From an uncultured Phycisphaeraceae bacterium (lineage in GTDB: Bacteria; Planctomycetota; Phycisphaerae; Phycisphaerales; UBA1924), in NCBI GenBank assembly GCA_937899905.1, contig CALCCF010000026.1, positions 1 through 64,000 on the forward strand: a stretch of DNA of 64,000 nucleotides, read 5' to 3'. Within the stretch, counting starts at the first letter, position 1, and each line of letters opens with the position of its first letter. Shown here one piece after another: positions 1-9,080 of this stretch. The position numbers and the translations under genes were made by a program. Below the pieces are notes generated by a model that did not search any database, was not told the origin of the DNA, and saw only the letters and a list, made by a program, of their open reading frames with translations.

Positions 1-356
<356 letters not shown>

Positions 357-377
357 TCCTCGCGTGAAGGGACACTC

Positions 378-857
378 ATGAAGCGAGCGATCCAGGTCAT
401 CCTGGTGGTGGGGGTCATGGTTGCCGCGGCCGCCGCGCTCGCGTGGGGTGCCGCGGTGTGGTTCCTCGGCCCGTATCTCATCTGGGCGCCCGAGGGCATC
501 CACACGAGTGCGCAGGCACCCGAGGCGGTTGCCGTGGGTGACACCCTCGAACTGACGGTTCGCATCCGCAACGACGGCCCCGAGGATCGCACGCTCGAGG
601 CCATCTCGCTCGAGCTTGGCCTGCTCAAGGGCTTCGCGATCGAGAGCGTCGAGCCGCCGTTCGAAGAGAGCGATCCAGCGACCGATTACCGTGTCTACCG
701 ATTCGACGAGGTGATCCCCGCGGGCGAAGTCACGCCCGTGCGGTTCAATCTCACGGCGATCGAGGCCGGCGTGTACCAGGGCCGAGTCGAGATCCAGTTC
801 GTGGACGAGAGCCGCATCAGCTCGACCACCGCGGCGACGGCTGTACGCAGCCGATAA
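378..857 (+). CDS. Membrane-anchored protein with a beta-sandwich-like domain, function unknown
   Basis: A 159-residue protein starts at ATG 378 behind GAAGGG. Residues 5-33 form one hydrophobic signal or anchor segment. The rest is predicted outside the membrane, with alternating beta-type strands containing TLELTVRIRNDGPEDRTLEAIS and EVTPVRFNLTA. That pattern resembles Ig-like, CARDB-like domains of surface proteins. There are no catalytic motifs and no lipobox cysteine. It lies 21 bases after the aldolase gene and is followed by a weak hairpin. No specific function can be given; the domain type is an inference from strand pattern only. Confidence 0.6.
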   Translation: MKRAIQVILVVGVMVAAAAALAWGAAVWFLGPYLIWAPEGIHTSAQAPEAVAVGDTLELTVRIRNDGPEDRTLEAISLELGLLKGFAIESVEPPFEESDPATDYRVYRFDEVIPAGEVTPVRFNLTAIEAGVYQGRVEIQFVDESRISSTTAATAVRSR

Positions 858-871
858 GGGCATTCGCCCTT
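856..871 (+). terminator. Possible weak hairpin terminator
   Basis: AAGGGC (856-861) and GCCCTT (866-871) form a six-pair stem with a four-base loop, overlapping the stop codon of the preceding gene. The following bases are CTCTGG rather than a T run, so termination would be weak. Confidence 0.3.
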
Positions 872-1015
872 CTCTGGCGGCCGCGAGGGCGGTGGGTCGA
901 TGCTAGAAATACCGTGAAATCCGGGACGCGGCGTGGGAGTCACGCCGGCAGGAAGCACGCCCGCTGACGCGCCTCGCGTCGTTCGGGCGAACAGGTCCAC
1001 CGAGGGAGCGACGCG

Positions 1016-1924
1016 TTGACCCTGTTCCAGAGATTCGTACGAATTCTGACCCACCCGCAGCACGCCGGCGAGCCGATGCCGGCTAAGAAGCCGCGCAGGA
1101 CCAAGCCCGCCGCGGTCGCTCCGGCGCCGATGAAGGTCGCCAAGAAGGCACCGGCGACGACGGTGGAAGCCGAGGACTCGGGTGTGAGCGTGGCCGTCGC
1201 GAGCACACCCAAGATCCCGACAACGCCGCAGCGTCCGGTCGAGATCTTCGCGCCCGATCGCGAGTCGAGCGATGAGCAAGAGCCGACCGAGCCCATCGGT
1301 ACCGGCTCGCTGCTGGACGACCTCGATGACTCGAGCCTGGGCATCGAAGACGCCGAGCCGGTCGCGATCATCGAGTCCAAGCCCATCGACAACGCCCCCG
1401 AGCCCTCGGGGCCAGAACTCGTCGAGGTCTTCGATCTCATCGAGAAGCTTCGCGACCACGTCGACGCCCAGAACGGGCGTTTCGAGCAGGCCATGGGCGT
1501 GCTTGATCAGATCAAGACTTCGGCCGCGGCCCTTCCCGAGATCCGCGAGCGCATCGACACGATGCTGGCGTCGATCGATGAGCTCAAGGCCAATCAGTTC
1601 AAGGGCCACGAGAAGGTCGAGCGGGCCCTGGCTGCCCAGAGCGCCCGGCTGGACACCATCGCCCAGGCCATCGAGCGAGCGACGGAGCGTGAGGAGCGGC
1701 TGGCGACGAGCCTGGTGGAGATCAACCAAACGATCCTCTCGGTCTCGACTACCAACGACCGCTTGGCCAGCGTCATCGACGCCATGCGGCGGCACGAGGC
1801 CGAGCGAGACGCCCGCATCGGCCGGGCCCTGACGGGCGCCCAGCGTTGGCTGGTCGTTCTCACGCTGGTGATGGGTGCCGGGATGGTCGCGACGATCATC
1901 ACGGCCATCCTCGCCAGCGGCTGA
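1016..1924 (+). CDS. Coiled-coil protein with a C-terminal membrane anchor
   Basis: A 302-residue protein. TTG 1016 is preferred because GAGGGAG sits seven bases upstream; ATG 1076 (MPAKKPRR) is the alternative. Residues 20-50 are rich in Lys, Ala and Pro. Residues about 60-130 are acidic and low in complexity. Residues about 135-255 are a long charged helix with heptad-like spacing (LIEKLRDHVDAQNGRF, then many Glu/Arg/Leu). Residues about 275-300 are a hydrophobic segment (WLVVLTLVMGAGMVATIITAI). This is the layout of a tail-anchored coiled-coil protein with its bulk in the cytoplasm. No enzyme motif is visible and no family is recognised. It stands alone between two gaps. Confidence 0.65.
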   Translation: MTLFQRFVRILTHPQHAGEPMPAKKPRRTKPAAVAPAPMKVAKKAPATTVEAEDSGVSVAVASTPKIPTTPQRPVEIFAPDRESSDEQEPTEPIGTGSLLDDLDDSSLGIEDAEPVAIIESKPIDNAPEPSGPELVEVFDLIEKLRDHVDAQNGRFEQAMGVLDQIKTSAAALPEIRERIDTMLASIDELKANQFKGHEKVERALAAQSARLDTIAQAIERATEREERLATSLVEINQTILSVSTTNDRLASVIDAMRRHEAERDARIGRALTGAQRWLVVLTLVMGAGMVATIITAILASG

Positions 1925-2023
1925 GGCTGATCCCGAGTCGGGGCTCAGGCTGACGCGGCCAAACTCGTATGAGGATTCAGTGTAGATTTGCCCAACGCCC
2001 GGCGATCGGTGTACGGTTGCCCG

Positions 2024-3601
2024 ATGGACACACACACCACCTTCCTCGCTCGGTTCGCTCTGACACTCGCGACCACCGCCGGCCTCGCCACGATCGCCGC
2101 GTGCTCGGAGTCCGAGACCTCGGTCTCGGCCGAGCCGGTCTCGGCGCCCCTGGACCCCGCCTCGACTGAGATCGCCCTGGCGGAGGCCGCCGAGGCGCTC
2201 CAGTCATGGTCGGGTGACCTGACGATCACGATGGACGGCGACGTGAGCGATTGGCCGGACGACATCGCCGCGGTTGCCGATGCCCACTGGCTGTACCTGC
2301 GGTTCTCGCTCGGCAGCCAGACGCAGACGCTCCAGGGCATGCCCACGCCGGTTGCGGTGTGGATTGACGCCGACGGCAACCCCAGCACCGGGCGATCCGT
2401 CGAGGAGCCGAAGGTCGAGGGTGGTCTGGGCGCCGACATCGAGGTCATCTTCTCGCCCCGCGAGCCGGACGCACGCCGGCCTGGGGCGGGCGTGATGTTC
2501 CGCGTCCACACACCCGACGGCAGCACTCGAGATATCAGCCACGAAGACTTGGGCTTCCATTTCACGCCTTCGCACGCCGCGGAGTGGTACGAGATGCGGA
2601 TCGCTCGATCGGTCGCGGCACAACTCGGGATCTCCACCGATGGCCTGGGCACCAGTGGTCGGATCGCGGGCGTGGTCGCGATGTTCGATCGGGACCGTCA
2701 GGTTCGCGCGTGGGCAGACCCGTTCGAGGTCATGGCAACCCAGGCCGCGAGTTGGGAGCCGTCGGACGTCCGCATCCCGGCACGTCCCGACGATGCCCTC
2801 CGCGTGCTGAGCTACAACGTCGAGCATTCGAGCCCGGTGAAGAACCCCGAGCCGTTCGCGCGCGTGATCCGTGTGCTTGATCCCGATGCCATCCTCTTCC
2901 AGGAGTGGGTCGAGGGCGACGCTGAGGCGCTCAAGGCGTGGCTCACGGCGTACGTCGACGACCAGGCCGATTGGCACGTGCTCAAGGGCTCGGCATGGGG
3001 CGTCGCCGTCGCCTCGAAGCACCCGTTGACGGCCCTGACCGACATGGACACGCCCAATCCGATGCGCAGCGATCGCACGCTGCGGTTCATCGGCGCGCTG
3101 GCTGAGACGCCGATGGGGCCGCTGGCCGTTGGTTCGACACACCTCAAGTGTTGCGGCACCAAGGACAGCCGCGAGGACCGCCAGCGCGTCGCTGAGGCGT
3201 CGCTAATTGCGAGCATGCTGACCGAGGCGCTGGGCCAGTCGCCGGGCGCTGAAGCGGTGTCAGTCGTCGTCGGCGGCGACCTGAATCTTGTTGGTTCGCG
3301 GCCTCCGCTCGAGGCGATCGGCGCTGGTGTCGACCTCGACGCCTCGTCGCTCACCGTCGCCGAGGCGATGCTGCTCGGTGACAATGCGATGTATACCTGG
3401 TACGACGCCGGCAACACGTACACGCCGGGCCGGCTCGACTATCTGCTCTACAGCGATTCGGTCGCCGAGGCGGCCAACAGTTTCGTGCTCGACACCAGCA
3501 AGCTCAGCGAGGCGGCTCTCGCGCGCTTGGGCCTCGATGCAACGGACACCGCCGCGAGCGACCATTTGCCGGTGGTGCTCGACGTGAAGCCGCTGAGGTA
3601 G
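2024..3601 (+). CDS. Secreted lipoprotein of the endonuclease/exonuclease/phosphatase (EEP) family
   Basis: ATG 2024 is chosen because it begins a classic lipoprotein signal (MDTHTTFLARFALTL, ending TIAAC, Cys27). The TTG at 1988 would bury this signal. Residues about 40-260 look like a beta-rich module with DGDVSDWPDD and HWLYLRFSLG, as in DOMON or CBM9-type domains. The C-terminal half is the EEP fold: LSYNVEH, DAILFQEW (metal Glu), GSTHLKCCG (His), VVVGGDLNLVG (Asp/Asn) and ASDHLPVV (catalytic Asp-His). Members hydrolyse phosphodiesters or phosphomonoesters in nucleic acids, lipids or inositides; the substrate here is unknown. All metal and catalytic residues are present. It converges on rnc, 16 bases away. 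Confidence 0.8.
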   Translation: MDTHTTFLARFALTLATTAGLATIAACSESETSVSAEPVSAPLDPASTEIALAEAAEALQSWSGDLTITMDGDVSDWPDDIAAVADAHWLYLRFSLGSQTQTLQGMPTPVAVWIDADGNPSTGRSVEEPKVEGGLGADIEVIFSPREPDARRPGAGVMFRVHTPDGSTRDISHEDLGFHFTPSHAAEWYEMRIARSVAAQLGISTDGLGTSGRIAGVVAMFDRDRQVRAWADPFEVMATQAASWEPSDVRIPARPDDALRVLSYNVEHSSPVKNPEPFARVIRVLDPDAILFQEWVEGDAEALKAWLTAYVDDQADWHVLKGSAWGVAVASKHPLTALTDMDTPNPMRSDRTLRFIGALAETPMGPLAVGSTHLKCCGTKDSREDRQRVAEASLIASMLTEALGQSPGAEAVSVVVGGDLNLVGSRPPLEAIGAGVDLDASSLTVAEAMLLGDNAMYTWYDAGNTYTPGRLDYLLYSDSVAEAANSFVLDTSKLSEAALARLGLDATDTAASDHLPVVLDVKPLR

Positions 3602-3617
3602 ATCCACATCTGGGCGG

Positions 3618-4373
3618 CTACGCACCCGCCGAGTCGTTGTGGACCGACTCGATAAGGCGCAGCTCGCCATCGGTGGTGCGTTCGATGAGGCCGATCTCGT
3701 GCAGGGCTTCGAGGGCTGCAAGCTGCTCGGCCCGCTTCTTGCTCTGCGCCCACTTGGCGGGGTACTGGCAGCCGTCGATCTCGACGGCGATCTTGAAGCT
3801 CTTGGCGTGGTCGGGGCCTTCCTCGTCGAGCACGCGGTACTGCGGCGTTGCGCCCAGGTTCTGCTGGGCGTGCTGCTGGAGCACGCTCTTGAAGTTCTCC
3901 TGGTGGCCCAGGCGCGCAGCCTTCTGGATGCACGAGTCGAGCTTGGGCACAAGGAACGTACGAACGGCATCGAGCCCGCCGTCCAGATAGATCGCTGCGA
4001 TGATCGCCTCGAGCGCGGCCGCTGAGAGCGATCGCGGCAGCGGCGCCCCGCCGCGCATGCCCTTGCCGAGGAGCAGGAGATCGAGCAGGCCCATCGCGTC
4101 GGCGATGTCCGCGCACGTGCGCCGCGAGACGGCGGTCGACTTGATCTTGGTCATCTCGCCTTCAAGCAGGTTTGGGAAGAGCGTGAAAATCCGCTCGCTG
4201 GCGATAAGCCCCAATACGGAGTCGCCCAAGAACTCCAGCCGCTCGTTGGAATCCACGCGGGCATCGGAGATCGACGCGTGCGTCAAGGCTTTCACCAGCA
4301 GACTGGTGTCGTTGAACGTGTGCCCAATGGCACGCTCAGCGGTCTCGATGCAGAGTTCACCAGAATCGTGCAT
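3618..4373 (-). CDS. rnc: Ribonuclease III
   Basis: A 251-residue protein when started at ATG 4373, which has GAGG seven bases upstream. A longer frame opens at 4460 but adds a Pro-rich, non-conserved N-terminus. The family signature NERLEFLGDS is at residues 43-52, followed by RNase III-domain helices, and a dsRNA-binding domain occupies the last third (NFKSVLQQHAQ, then AKWAQSKKRAEQLAA). It cleaves double-stranded RNA in rRNA processing and mRNA decay. It is divergent from rpmH across a 274-base spacer. RNase III is also the enzyme that excises intervening sequences from 23S rRNA in other bacteria, which matters for the element inside dnaE2 in this window. Confidence 0.93.
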   Translation of the reverse strand: MHDSGELCIETAERAIGHTFNDTSLLVKALTHASISDARVDSNERLEFLGDSVLGLIASERIFTLFPNLLEGEMTKIKSTAVSRRTCADIADAMGLLDLLLLGKGMRGGAPLPRSLSAAALEAIIAAIYLDGGLDAVRTFLVPKLDSCIQKAARLGHQENFKSVLQQHAQQNLGATPQYRVLDEEGPDHAKSFKIAVEIDGCQYPAKWAQSKKRAEQLAALEALHEIGLIERTTDGELRLIESVHNDSAGA

Positions 4374-4574
4374 AAACAACCTCGGCAAGATGGGCGTCGG
4401 CAACGGAGTCCGCCCATCAGAACAACAGCCAAGGGATTCCGGCATCCGACAGTCGATCAATGCGTCGCATCGTCGACGGCTGTATGCTGTAACCCGCTTT
4501 ACACCTTTCTACACGATCTTCGGCCAAACCACAAGTGAATTCCAATTCTCGAAGCACGGGAATCACCAGACCGC

Positions 4575-4603
4575 TTGGCGGATGGAGCCAGCGGGCCTAT
4601 ACT
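4575..4603 (+). promoter_or_regulatory. Sigma-70-type promoter of rpmH
   Basis: TTGGCG at 4575-4580 and TATACT at 4598-4603 are separated by exactly 17 bases. Transcription would start near 4610, about 38 bases before the rpmH ATG. This is the best housekeeping-type promoter seen in the window. Confidence 0.7.
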
Positions 4604-4647
4604 CCCCACCGCACGCAATTGACTAGGGATTTCCCGAGGCTTCTTCC

Positions 4648-4785
4648 ATGCACTATCCACGCCGATTGAGCAAGATCTCCCGGGCCCGCAAGATGGGCTT
4701 CCGTGCCCGCATGCGTACCAAGGGTGGCCGCAAGATGATCAACCGCCGCCGCCGTATCGGCCGCTCGCTCAACTTCAAGAAGTAG
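4648..4785 (+). CDS. rpmH: Large ribosomal subunit protein bL34
   Basis: A 45-residue, very basic protein. The core GFRARMRTKGGRKMINRRRR is the L34 signature; the N-terminus MHYPRRLSKISRARK replaces the usual KRT(F/Y)QP start and resembles the planctomycete type. ATG 4648 has GAGG about nine bases upstream, a clear promoter 45 bases before it and an intrinsic terminator right after it, so the gene is a single-gene transcript. In most bacteria rpmH sits beside rnpA and dnaA near the origin; neither is visible here. L34 binds 23S rRNA in the large subunit. Confidence 0.92.
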   Translation: MHYPRRLSKISRARKMGFRARMRTKGGRKMINRRRRIGRSLNFKK

Positions 4786-4810
4786 TGACCGCTGGTACAT
4801 CGGAATCGTC

Positions 4811-4835
4811 GAAGCCCCGGACCTCCCGGGGCTTC
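4811..4835. terminator. Bidirectional intrinsic terminator after rpmH
   Basis: GAAGCCCCGG (4811-4820) pairs perfectly with CCGGGGCTTC (4826-4835) around a five-base loop, followed by TTTGT on the plus strand. It lies between rpmH and the 3' end of the convergent gene and can serve both. Confidence 0.8.
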
Positions 4836-4853
4836 TTTGTGCGCGGTTCGCGA

Positions 4854-6572
4854 TCAGGGCAGGGCGCGATCGAGGTCTCGACGCAGACGCTCGGCCTCGC
4901 GGTCGCGACCGGCATCGAGCAGCATCTGCTCATACTCCTTGCCTACGACCATGAAGGCGCTCGCCCTTGCGACGGCTTCCTGTGACGTCCGTGGCGCGCG
5001 CAGGCGGCGATGCGTCCGGCCGTAGAGATCGAAGAGCTCGCCCTCACGACCGTCCTGCAGGAGGATCGACCGCAGGCGTGCGAGCGCGTCAAGTGCCAGG
5101 GGCGAACCGTCGGCATGGCGGTTGAGCATTTCGGCGAAGGTCGTCTCAGCGGCGTCGCGATCGCCGCGATCAAGGGCGGCATCTCCGATGGCCAAGTGCA
5201 CGGCCGCGGCTCGCTCTGGGTCTCGACGGCTCGTGAGCGCCATCCACTCGAGCATCGCGTCGCGATTGCTCCCCATCGCATCGATTTGTTCGAGAGCCAA
5301 GAGTGTGCCGAACTCCGGCGAGATCCGGTCGGCTTGCTCCAGCAGGTTGGCGAGGACGCGTTGCGGCCCATCCGGCTCGGCCGCCGCGGCCTCGAGCTCG
5401 AGTTCCAGGGTGCGACGCCAGAGCTTGGCGAAGCCCACCGTGCGCTCGCGTGCTGCCTTGAGCATCGCAAGGCGAGCAACCGGCGGCGCATGCTCCGCCG
5501 CCCGGAGCAGGGCCCACGCCTCGCGCGTCGCATCGATGCCAGCGCTCGCGAGATCGGCGGAGACCATGAGCTCGGCGAGCAACATCGGGTCGCCGGTCAC
5601 CGGGTGTGCCGTCGTGCCCATCGCCACCCCTGGATGGTCGGGAATGGCGTCGAGGTTCCATTTGAATTGGCGGCGATTGCTATCAAGGAAGATCGGGGCC
5701 TGGAAGTTGCGCACTCCGAGATGGCCCGTGGCGATGGAAACCGGCCAACCGAAAGCCTGGCCGAGCTGCTCGGCGTAGAACGAACGCAGGGGACCGGTGC
5801 CGCCGGACTCTGCGATGCGCGGGAGCGTGAAGTCGTCTGGGGTGGGCGCTGCCTCGCCAGACAGCAGCGTCGGCTGCACGTACGCGACGCGCTCGTAGTG
5901 CTCCAGCGGCGTGATTGCGCGTTGGTCCTGGATGGCCTCCCGGATGCCCTCGCCGGTCAGGGCGAAGTCGGTAAGGTGCACGAGCAACTCCGCTGGTAAT
6001 TCGTCCAACCGGTGCGCCGTCACGCGGCGATCCTCGTCGGCGAACACCAGAGCGTCGAACACGTTCAACGCCGATGGCTGGACGCTGCCGAGCCCCGGAA
6101 ACGAGTGTGGGCGGTCGAGCACAGCGCATGCCGCGGCCGCGAGTTGGGCGTAGGCCTGCATCGCCTCTGGGCTGCCGATGGCGATGGACTGGGCTTCTTC
6201 GGCCAGCCTGGCTCCATCGTTCGAATCGGTAACGACTCGCGCTAGAGCACCCATGAACTCCGGCTGATCGATCCACAACTCGCTGAGCGTGGCTTGGGCC
6301 GAGGGAGGCATGCCCGCGACCATCTCGATGATGGCATGGTGCTCGATGGCTTGCACGAGCGCGGCACGATCGCCCGTGGGCCAGGCCGCGATCTGTGCGT
6401 CGCGGTCCTTCTCTGCCGCGGTGAGCGCCGCTTGCGGGTCGTCGCGGAGCACTTCTGCCGCGATCCCAATTGGCCCGGGCGTTGCCGGCGCCGAAGTCTG
6501 CTCCTGGGCAGGACTCGCGAGGAGCACGCCGGCCGAGGCCAGCACGAGAGCGGCGGCGGTACGAATGTTCAT
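4854..6572 (-). CDS. Secreted helical-repeat (TPR-like) protein, function unknown
   Basis: A 572-residue protein. Residues 1-22 are a signal peptide (RTAAALVLASAGVLLASPA, then QEQ). The whole mature part is Ala/Leu-rich helical. Near the C-terminus, about residues 445-560, pairs of helices such as ERAAAVHLAIGDAALDRGDRDAAETTFAEML look like tetratricopeptide repeats, as in periplasmic scaffold proteins. No catalytic motif is visible. The middle (about residues 250-330) is conserved-looking but not assignable. It lies 63 bases downstream of nuoB on the same strand, though any functional tie to respiration is unproven. Confidence 0.65.
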   Translation of the reverse strand: MNIRTAAALVLASAGVLLASPAQEQTSAPATPGPIGIAAEVLRDDPQAALTAAEKDRDAQIAAWPTGDRAALVQAIEHHAIIEMVAGMPPSAQATLSELWIDQPEFMGALARVVTDSNDGARLAEEAQSIAIGSPEAMQAYAQLAAAACAVLDRPHSFPGLGSVQPSALNVFDALVFADEDRRVTAHRLDELPAELLVHLTDFALTGEGIREAIQDQRAITPLEHYERVAYVQPTLLSGEAAPTPDDFTLPRIAESGGTGPLRSFYAEQLGQAFGWPVSIATGHLGVRNFQAPIFLDSNRRQFKWNLDAIPDHPGVAMGTTAHPVTGDPMLLAELMVSADLASAGIDATREAWALLRAAEHAPPVARLAMLKAARERTVGFAKLWRRTLELELEAAAAEPDGPQRVLANLLEQADRISPEFGTLLALEQIDAMGSNRDAMLEWMALTSRRDPERAAAVHLAIGDAALDRGDRDAAETTFAEMLNRHADGSPLALDALARLRSILLQDGREGELFDLYGRTHRRLRAPRTSQEAVARASAFMVVGKEYEQMLLDAGRDREAERLRRDLDRALP

Positions 6573-6635
6573 CGGGGGATTGTTCCACCCCCGAGCGGGG
6601 AAGTCGGCCGTCAGACGATGCTGGGTTGCTGCTCG

Positions 6636-7205
6636 CTAGACGCCGACGCGCACGCCCACGGGCTGGGGCGTGTTTTGGTGGGTTGGCTGCACGGCGATGC
6701 CAAGCGGGATGCGGCGGCCGTCGGGGCCCTTGGGCGGGATGCCGTCCTCGTCGATGATCCGCTGGATGGCCATGATGCCCTCGAGCAGCATCTCCGGTCG
6801 CGGCGGGCAGCCAGGGATGTACACGTCCACGGGGATGAACTGGTCGATGCCCTGCACGGTGGCGTAGGTGTCGAACACGCCGCCTGTCGAGGCGCACGCG
6901 CCCATGGAGATGACCCACTTGGGCTCGGCCACCTGCTGGTAGATGCGCTGCAGCACGGGCATCATCTTGATGCCGATGCGGCCTGCGACGATGACCAGAT
7001 CGCTCTGGCGGGGGCTGAAGCTCATGCGCTCCATGCCGAACCGCGCGAGGTCGTAGCGGCTCGACGCGGTGGCCATCAACTCGATACCGCAGCACGCGGT
7101 GGCGAATGGAATCGGCCAGATGCTGCTGCGCCGTGCCCAGTTGATGACGCGCTGCAACTGGGTGGTCAGGATGGCGTCGGTCGGTAGTGCGGCTTCGATG
7201 CCCAT
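6636..7205 (-). CDS. nuoB: NADH-quinone oxidoreductase subunit B
   Basis: A 189-residue protein, usual length for NuoB. All four cysteines that hold iron-sulfur cluster N2 are present: adjacent Cys38-Cys39 in FATACCGIE, Cys104 in SMGACASTGG and Cys133 in YIPGCPPRPE. The conserved GRIGIKMMPVLQRIY stretch is also intact. N2 passes electrons to quinone at the junction of the peripheral arm and the membrane in complex I. No other nuo gene is next to it, so complex I genes are dispersed in this genome or this is a stand-alone copy. The C-terminus is somewhat longer than usual (QPTHQNTPQPVGVRVGV). Confidence 0.93.
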   Translation of the reverse strand: MGIEAALPTDAILTTQLQRVINWARRSSIWPIPFATACCGIELMATASSRYDLARFGMERMSFSPRQSDLVIVAGRIGIKMMPVLQRIYQQVAEPKWVISMGACASTGGVFDTYATVQGIDQFIPVDVYIPGCPPRPEMLLEGIMAIQRIIDEDGIPPKGPDGRRIPLGIAVQPTHQNTPQPVGVRVGV

Positions 7206-7266
7206 GGCTTCTCCGTGGAGCGGGTCGATCTTCCCGAGAACATCGACATTTTAGACCGATTCGTCC

Positions 7267-7539
7267 CTAGCGATCACGGGCTGGGCGGACGTCCCTAGTT
7301 TCTCGGCGGGTTTCCGTGGTGATGAAGTCTAAGGGCTCGCGCTCGTACTCGCTGCGGAGCTTCGTGCTATCGGCCCCTAGCCCGCGGGCATCCACGACCC
7401 GCCGGTAACACCCGGACATGGGCAGGACGGCACCGACGATCAACGCAAACGCCGTGATCCCGGTCAGGACGTGCCGGCTTCGGGGTGTCCGCCAGCCGGC
7501 TTGGGGCCGGATTGGGTGCTCGTCTTGGTCTCTGGGCAT
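7267..7539 (-). CDS. Small putative lipoprotein
   Basis: A 90-residue frame: a charged N-terminus (residues 1-22), a hydrophobic stretch VLTGITAFALIVGAVLPMSGC (23-43) and a polar tail. Cys43 after PMSG is a plausible lipobox, though the charged leader is long. With ATG 7539 it overlaps the 3' end of the upstream YihY gene by 76 bases; no better start lies downstream, apart from a CTG near 7467. A real but short, poorly conserved lipoprotein is likely; a spurious frame cannot be excluded. Confidence 0.45.
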   Translation of the reverse strand: MPRDQDEHPIRPQAGWRTPRSRHVLTGITAFALIVGAVLPMSGCYRRVVDARGLGADSTKLRSEYEREPLDFITTETRRETRDVRPARDR

Positions 7540-9077
7540 GGTGCGTCCTTTGTGGCCTCGGCTGCTCCGGCGTCGGGCTCGGGGCTTTCGGTCAGGCGGG
7601 ATTGTAGTGTCGCCTTGCCAAGAGCTTGCACCGTGGCCTCAGACAGCTCTGCCGACGCCGAGCCAGGCGGCGTGGCCAGCCGGGCGGCCGCGGCGATATC
7701 GGCGAGTTGGATCTTGTCGGCGGGCCTTGACAGCGTGAACCCGCCGCCGTTCTCGATCTGCCGCACAAAGCCGGCCTGCTCCAGGCTGTCGATGATGCGA
7801 GAGGTCTGGTCGCTCGCCAGGGCGAGTTCGTTGGCGACATCGGATGTCCGGGCGGAGAGGCCATCGCCGAAGCGGCGCGCGATCGCGGCTGCCGCATCGA
7901 TCATGACACCGGGACCCGCGAGGACGAGCGACTGCTCGTCGTTGTCCTGCTGGGGCACGCCGTCCTCGAGCATCTGCACGCCGTACGCGACCTGCAGGCC
8001 GAAGAGCACGATGAGCCATGTCAAGAACACCCACAGCATGAACAGCGGGATGAGCGCGAGCGAGCCGTAGAGCGCCGCGTACGTCGAGTTTGTCGAGATC
8101 CCGATGTATTGCGTGAAGCCCCACTTGGCGGCTTCCCATGCGATGGCAGCAACGGTGGCACCTGCAAGGACCGGACGCAGCCGAAGTCGGCGGTTGGGCA
8201 GGATCATGTACGCCAGCGAGAGCAGGCCCGAACTGATCGCCACGGTGACGATAAAGCCGACGGCACCGACGATGAAGCGCCCGAGCGCGTCGCCCTCGCC
8301 GGCCATCGCGCGCACCCACTCCCTGAACTGCACGCTCACGAGGAACGTCAGCGCGATCAGGATCGCGCCCAGTGTCATGAGCGTCCAGTACTGCGTGATA
8401 CGCCGAACCCAGCTCCTTCCACGCTGCGCGCGGCAGACCTGGTTGAAGCAGCGCTCGATCTCGATGATCATCGCCAACGCGGCGTAGATCAGCAGCAGCC
8501 CGCCGATGAGCCCGATGGCGTCGAAGCGGATCGTGCCGAACTCACGGACGATCCTGTCGACGGTGGCCTCAAGACTGGGGACTAGGGCTTCAGCCGATTC
8601 CTCACTCTGGGATTCGGTGGGGTCGGCACCCTCGGTTTCGTCCGAAACAAGGGGCGTCTGCCCGACGACGGCGGGTATCGGCACGAACGCCAGCGACGAA
8701 CCAGTCGCTGGCGACAGGGCCCTGGGCTCGAGCATCGCGAAGAAGTTGTCTGCTGCAGACCGCTGCGCGGTTCCGAGTGCCGATGGCTCGCCCGTCGCGT
8801 CCTGGATCTCCGCCTCGATCACTTCGGCGACGCCCGTAAATCGGATCGCTTGCTCGACGAGCCGCTTGAGGTCGTCGTCACCCACAAACATCCGCACGAT
8901 GACGAGCGCGACGATGCTGATGGGCAGCAGCCCAAACAGCGTGCGATAGGCGAGTGCGGCGGCCATCTGCGGCAGGCGGCTCTGGAGCATGCCGCGCAGG
9001 GCCATCCGGCTCACGTAGGTCGCCCGCGCCATCTCCTGGGCGTCGGGCAGCCGGAGCCAATCGGGCGTGCGTGACAT
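7464..9077 (-). CDS. YihY/BrkB-family inner membrane protein with a winged-helix-like C-terminus
   Basis: A 537-residue protein. The N-terminal part carries the family hallmark MAAALAYRTLFGLLPISIVAL, and about six membrane helices follow, with a soluble insertion (residues about 95-165) between the first and second. The motif SNSTYAALYGSLALIPLFMLWV is typical of YihY. After residue about 390 comes a soluble domain (SDVANELALASDQTSRIIDSLEQAGFVRQIENGGGFTLSRP) that reads like a MarR/Rrf2-style winged helix. The family was once called ribonuclease BN, but its transport or structural role is unsettled. It lies three bases after the pseudouridine synthase gene, so the two form an operon. Confidence 0.85.
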   Translation of the reverse strand: MSRTPDWLRLPDAQEMARATYVSRMALRGMLQSRLPQMAAALAYRTLFGLLPISIVALVIVRMFVGDDDLKRLVEQAIRFTGVAEVIEAEIQDATGEPSALGTAQRSAADNFFAMLEPRALSPATGSSLAFVPIPAVVGQTPLVSDETEGADPTESQSEESAEALVPSLEATVDRIVREFGTIRFDAIGLIGGLLLIYAALAMIIEIERCFNQVCRAQRGRSWVRRITQYWTLMTLGAILIALTFLVSVQFREWVRAMAGEGDALGRFIVGAVGFIVTVAISSGLLSLAYMILPNRRLRLRPVLAGATVAAIAWEAAKWGFTQYIGISTNSTYAALYGSLALIPLFMLWVFLTWLIVLFGLQVAYGVQMLEDGVPQQDNDEQSLVLAGPGVMIDAAAAIARRFGDGLSARTSDVANELALASDQTSRIIDSLEQAGFVRQIENGGGFTLSRPADKIQLADIAAAARLATPPGSASAELSEATVQALGKATLQSRLTESPEPDAGAAEATKDAPCPETKTSTQSGPKPAGGHPEAGTS

Positions 9078-9080
9078 AAG

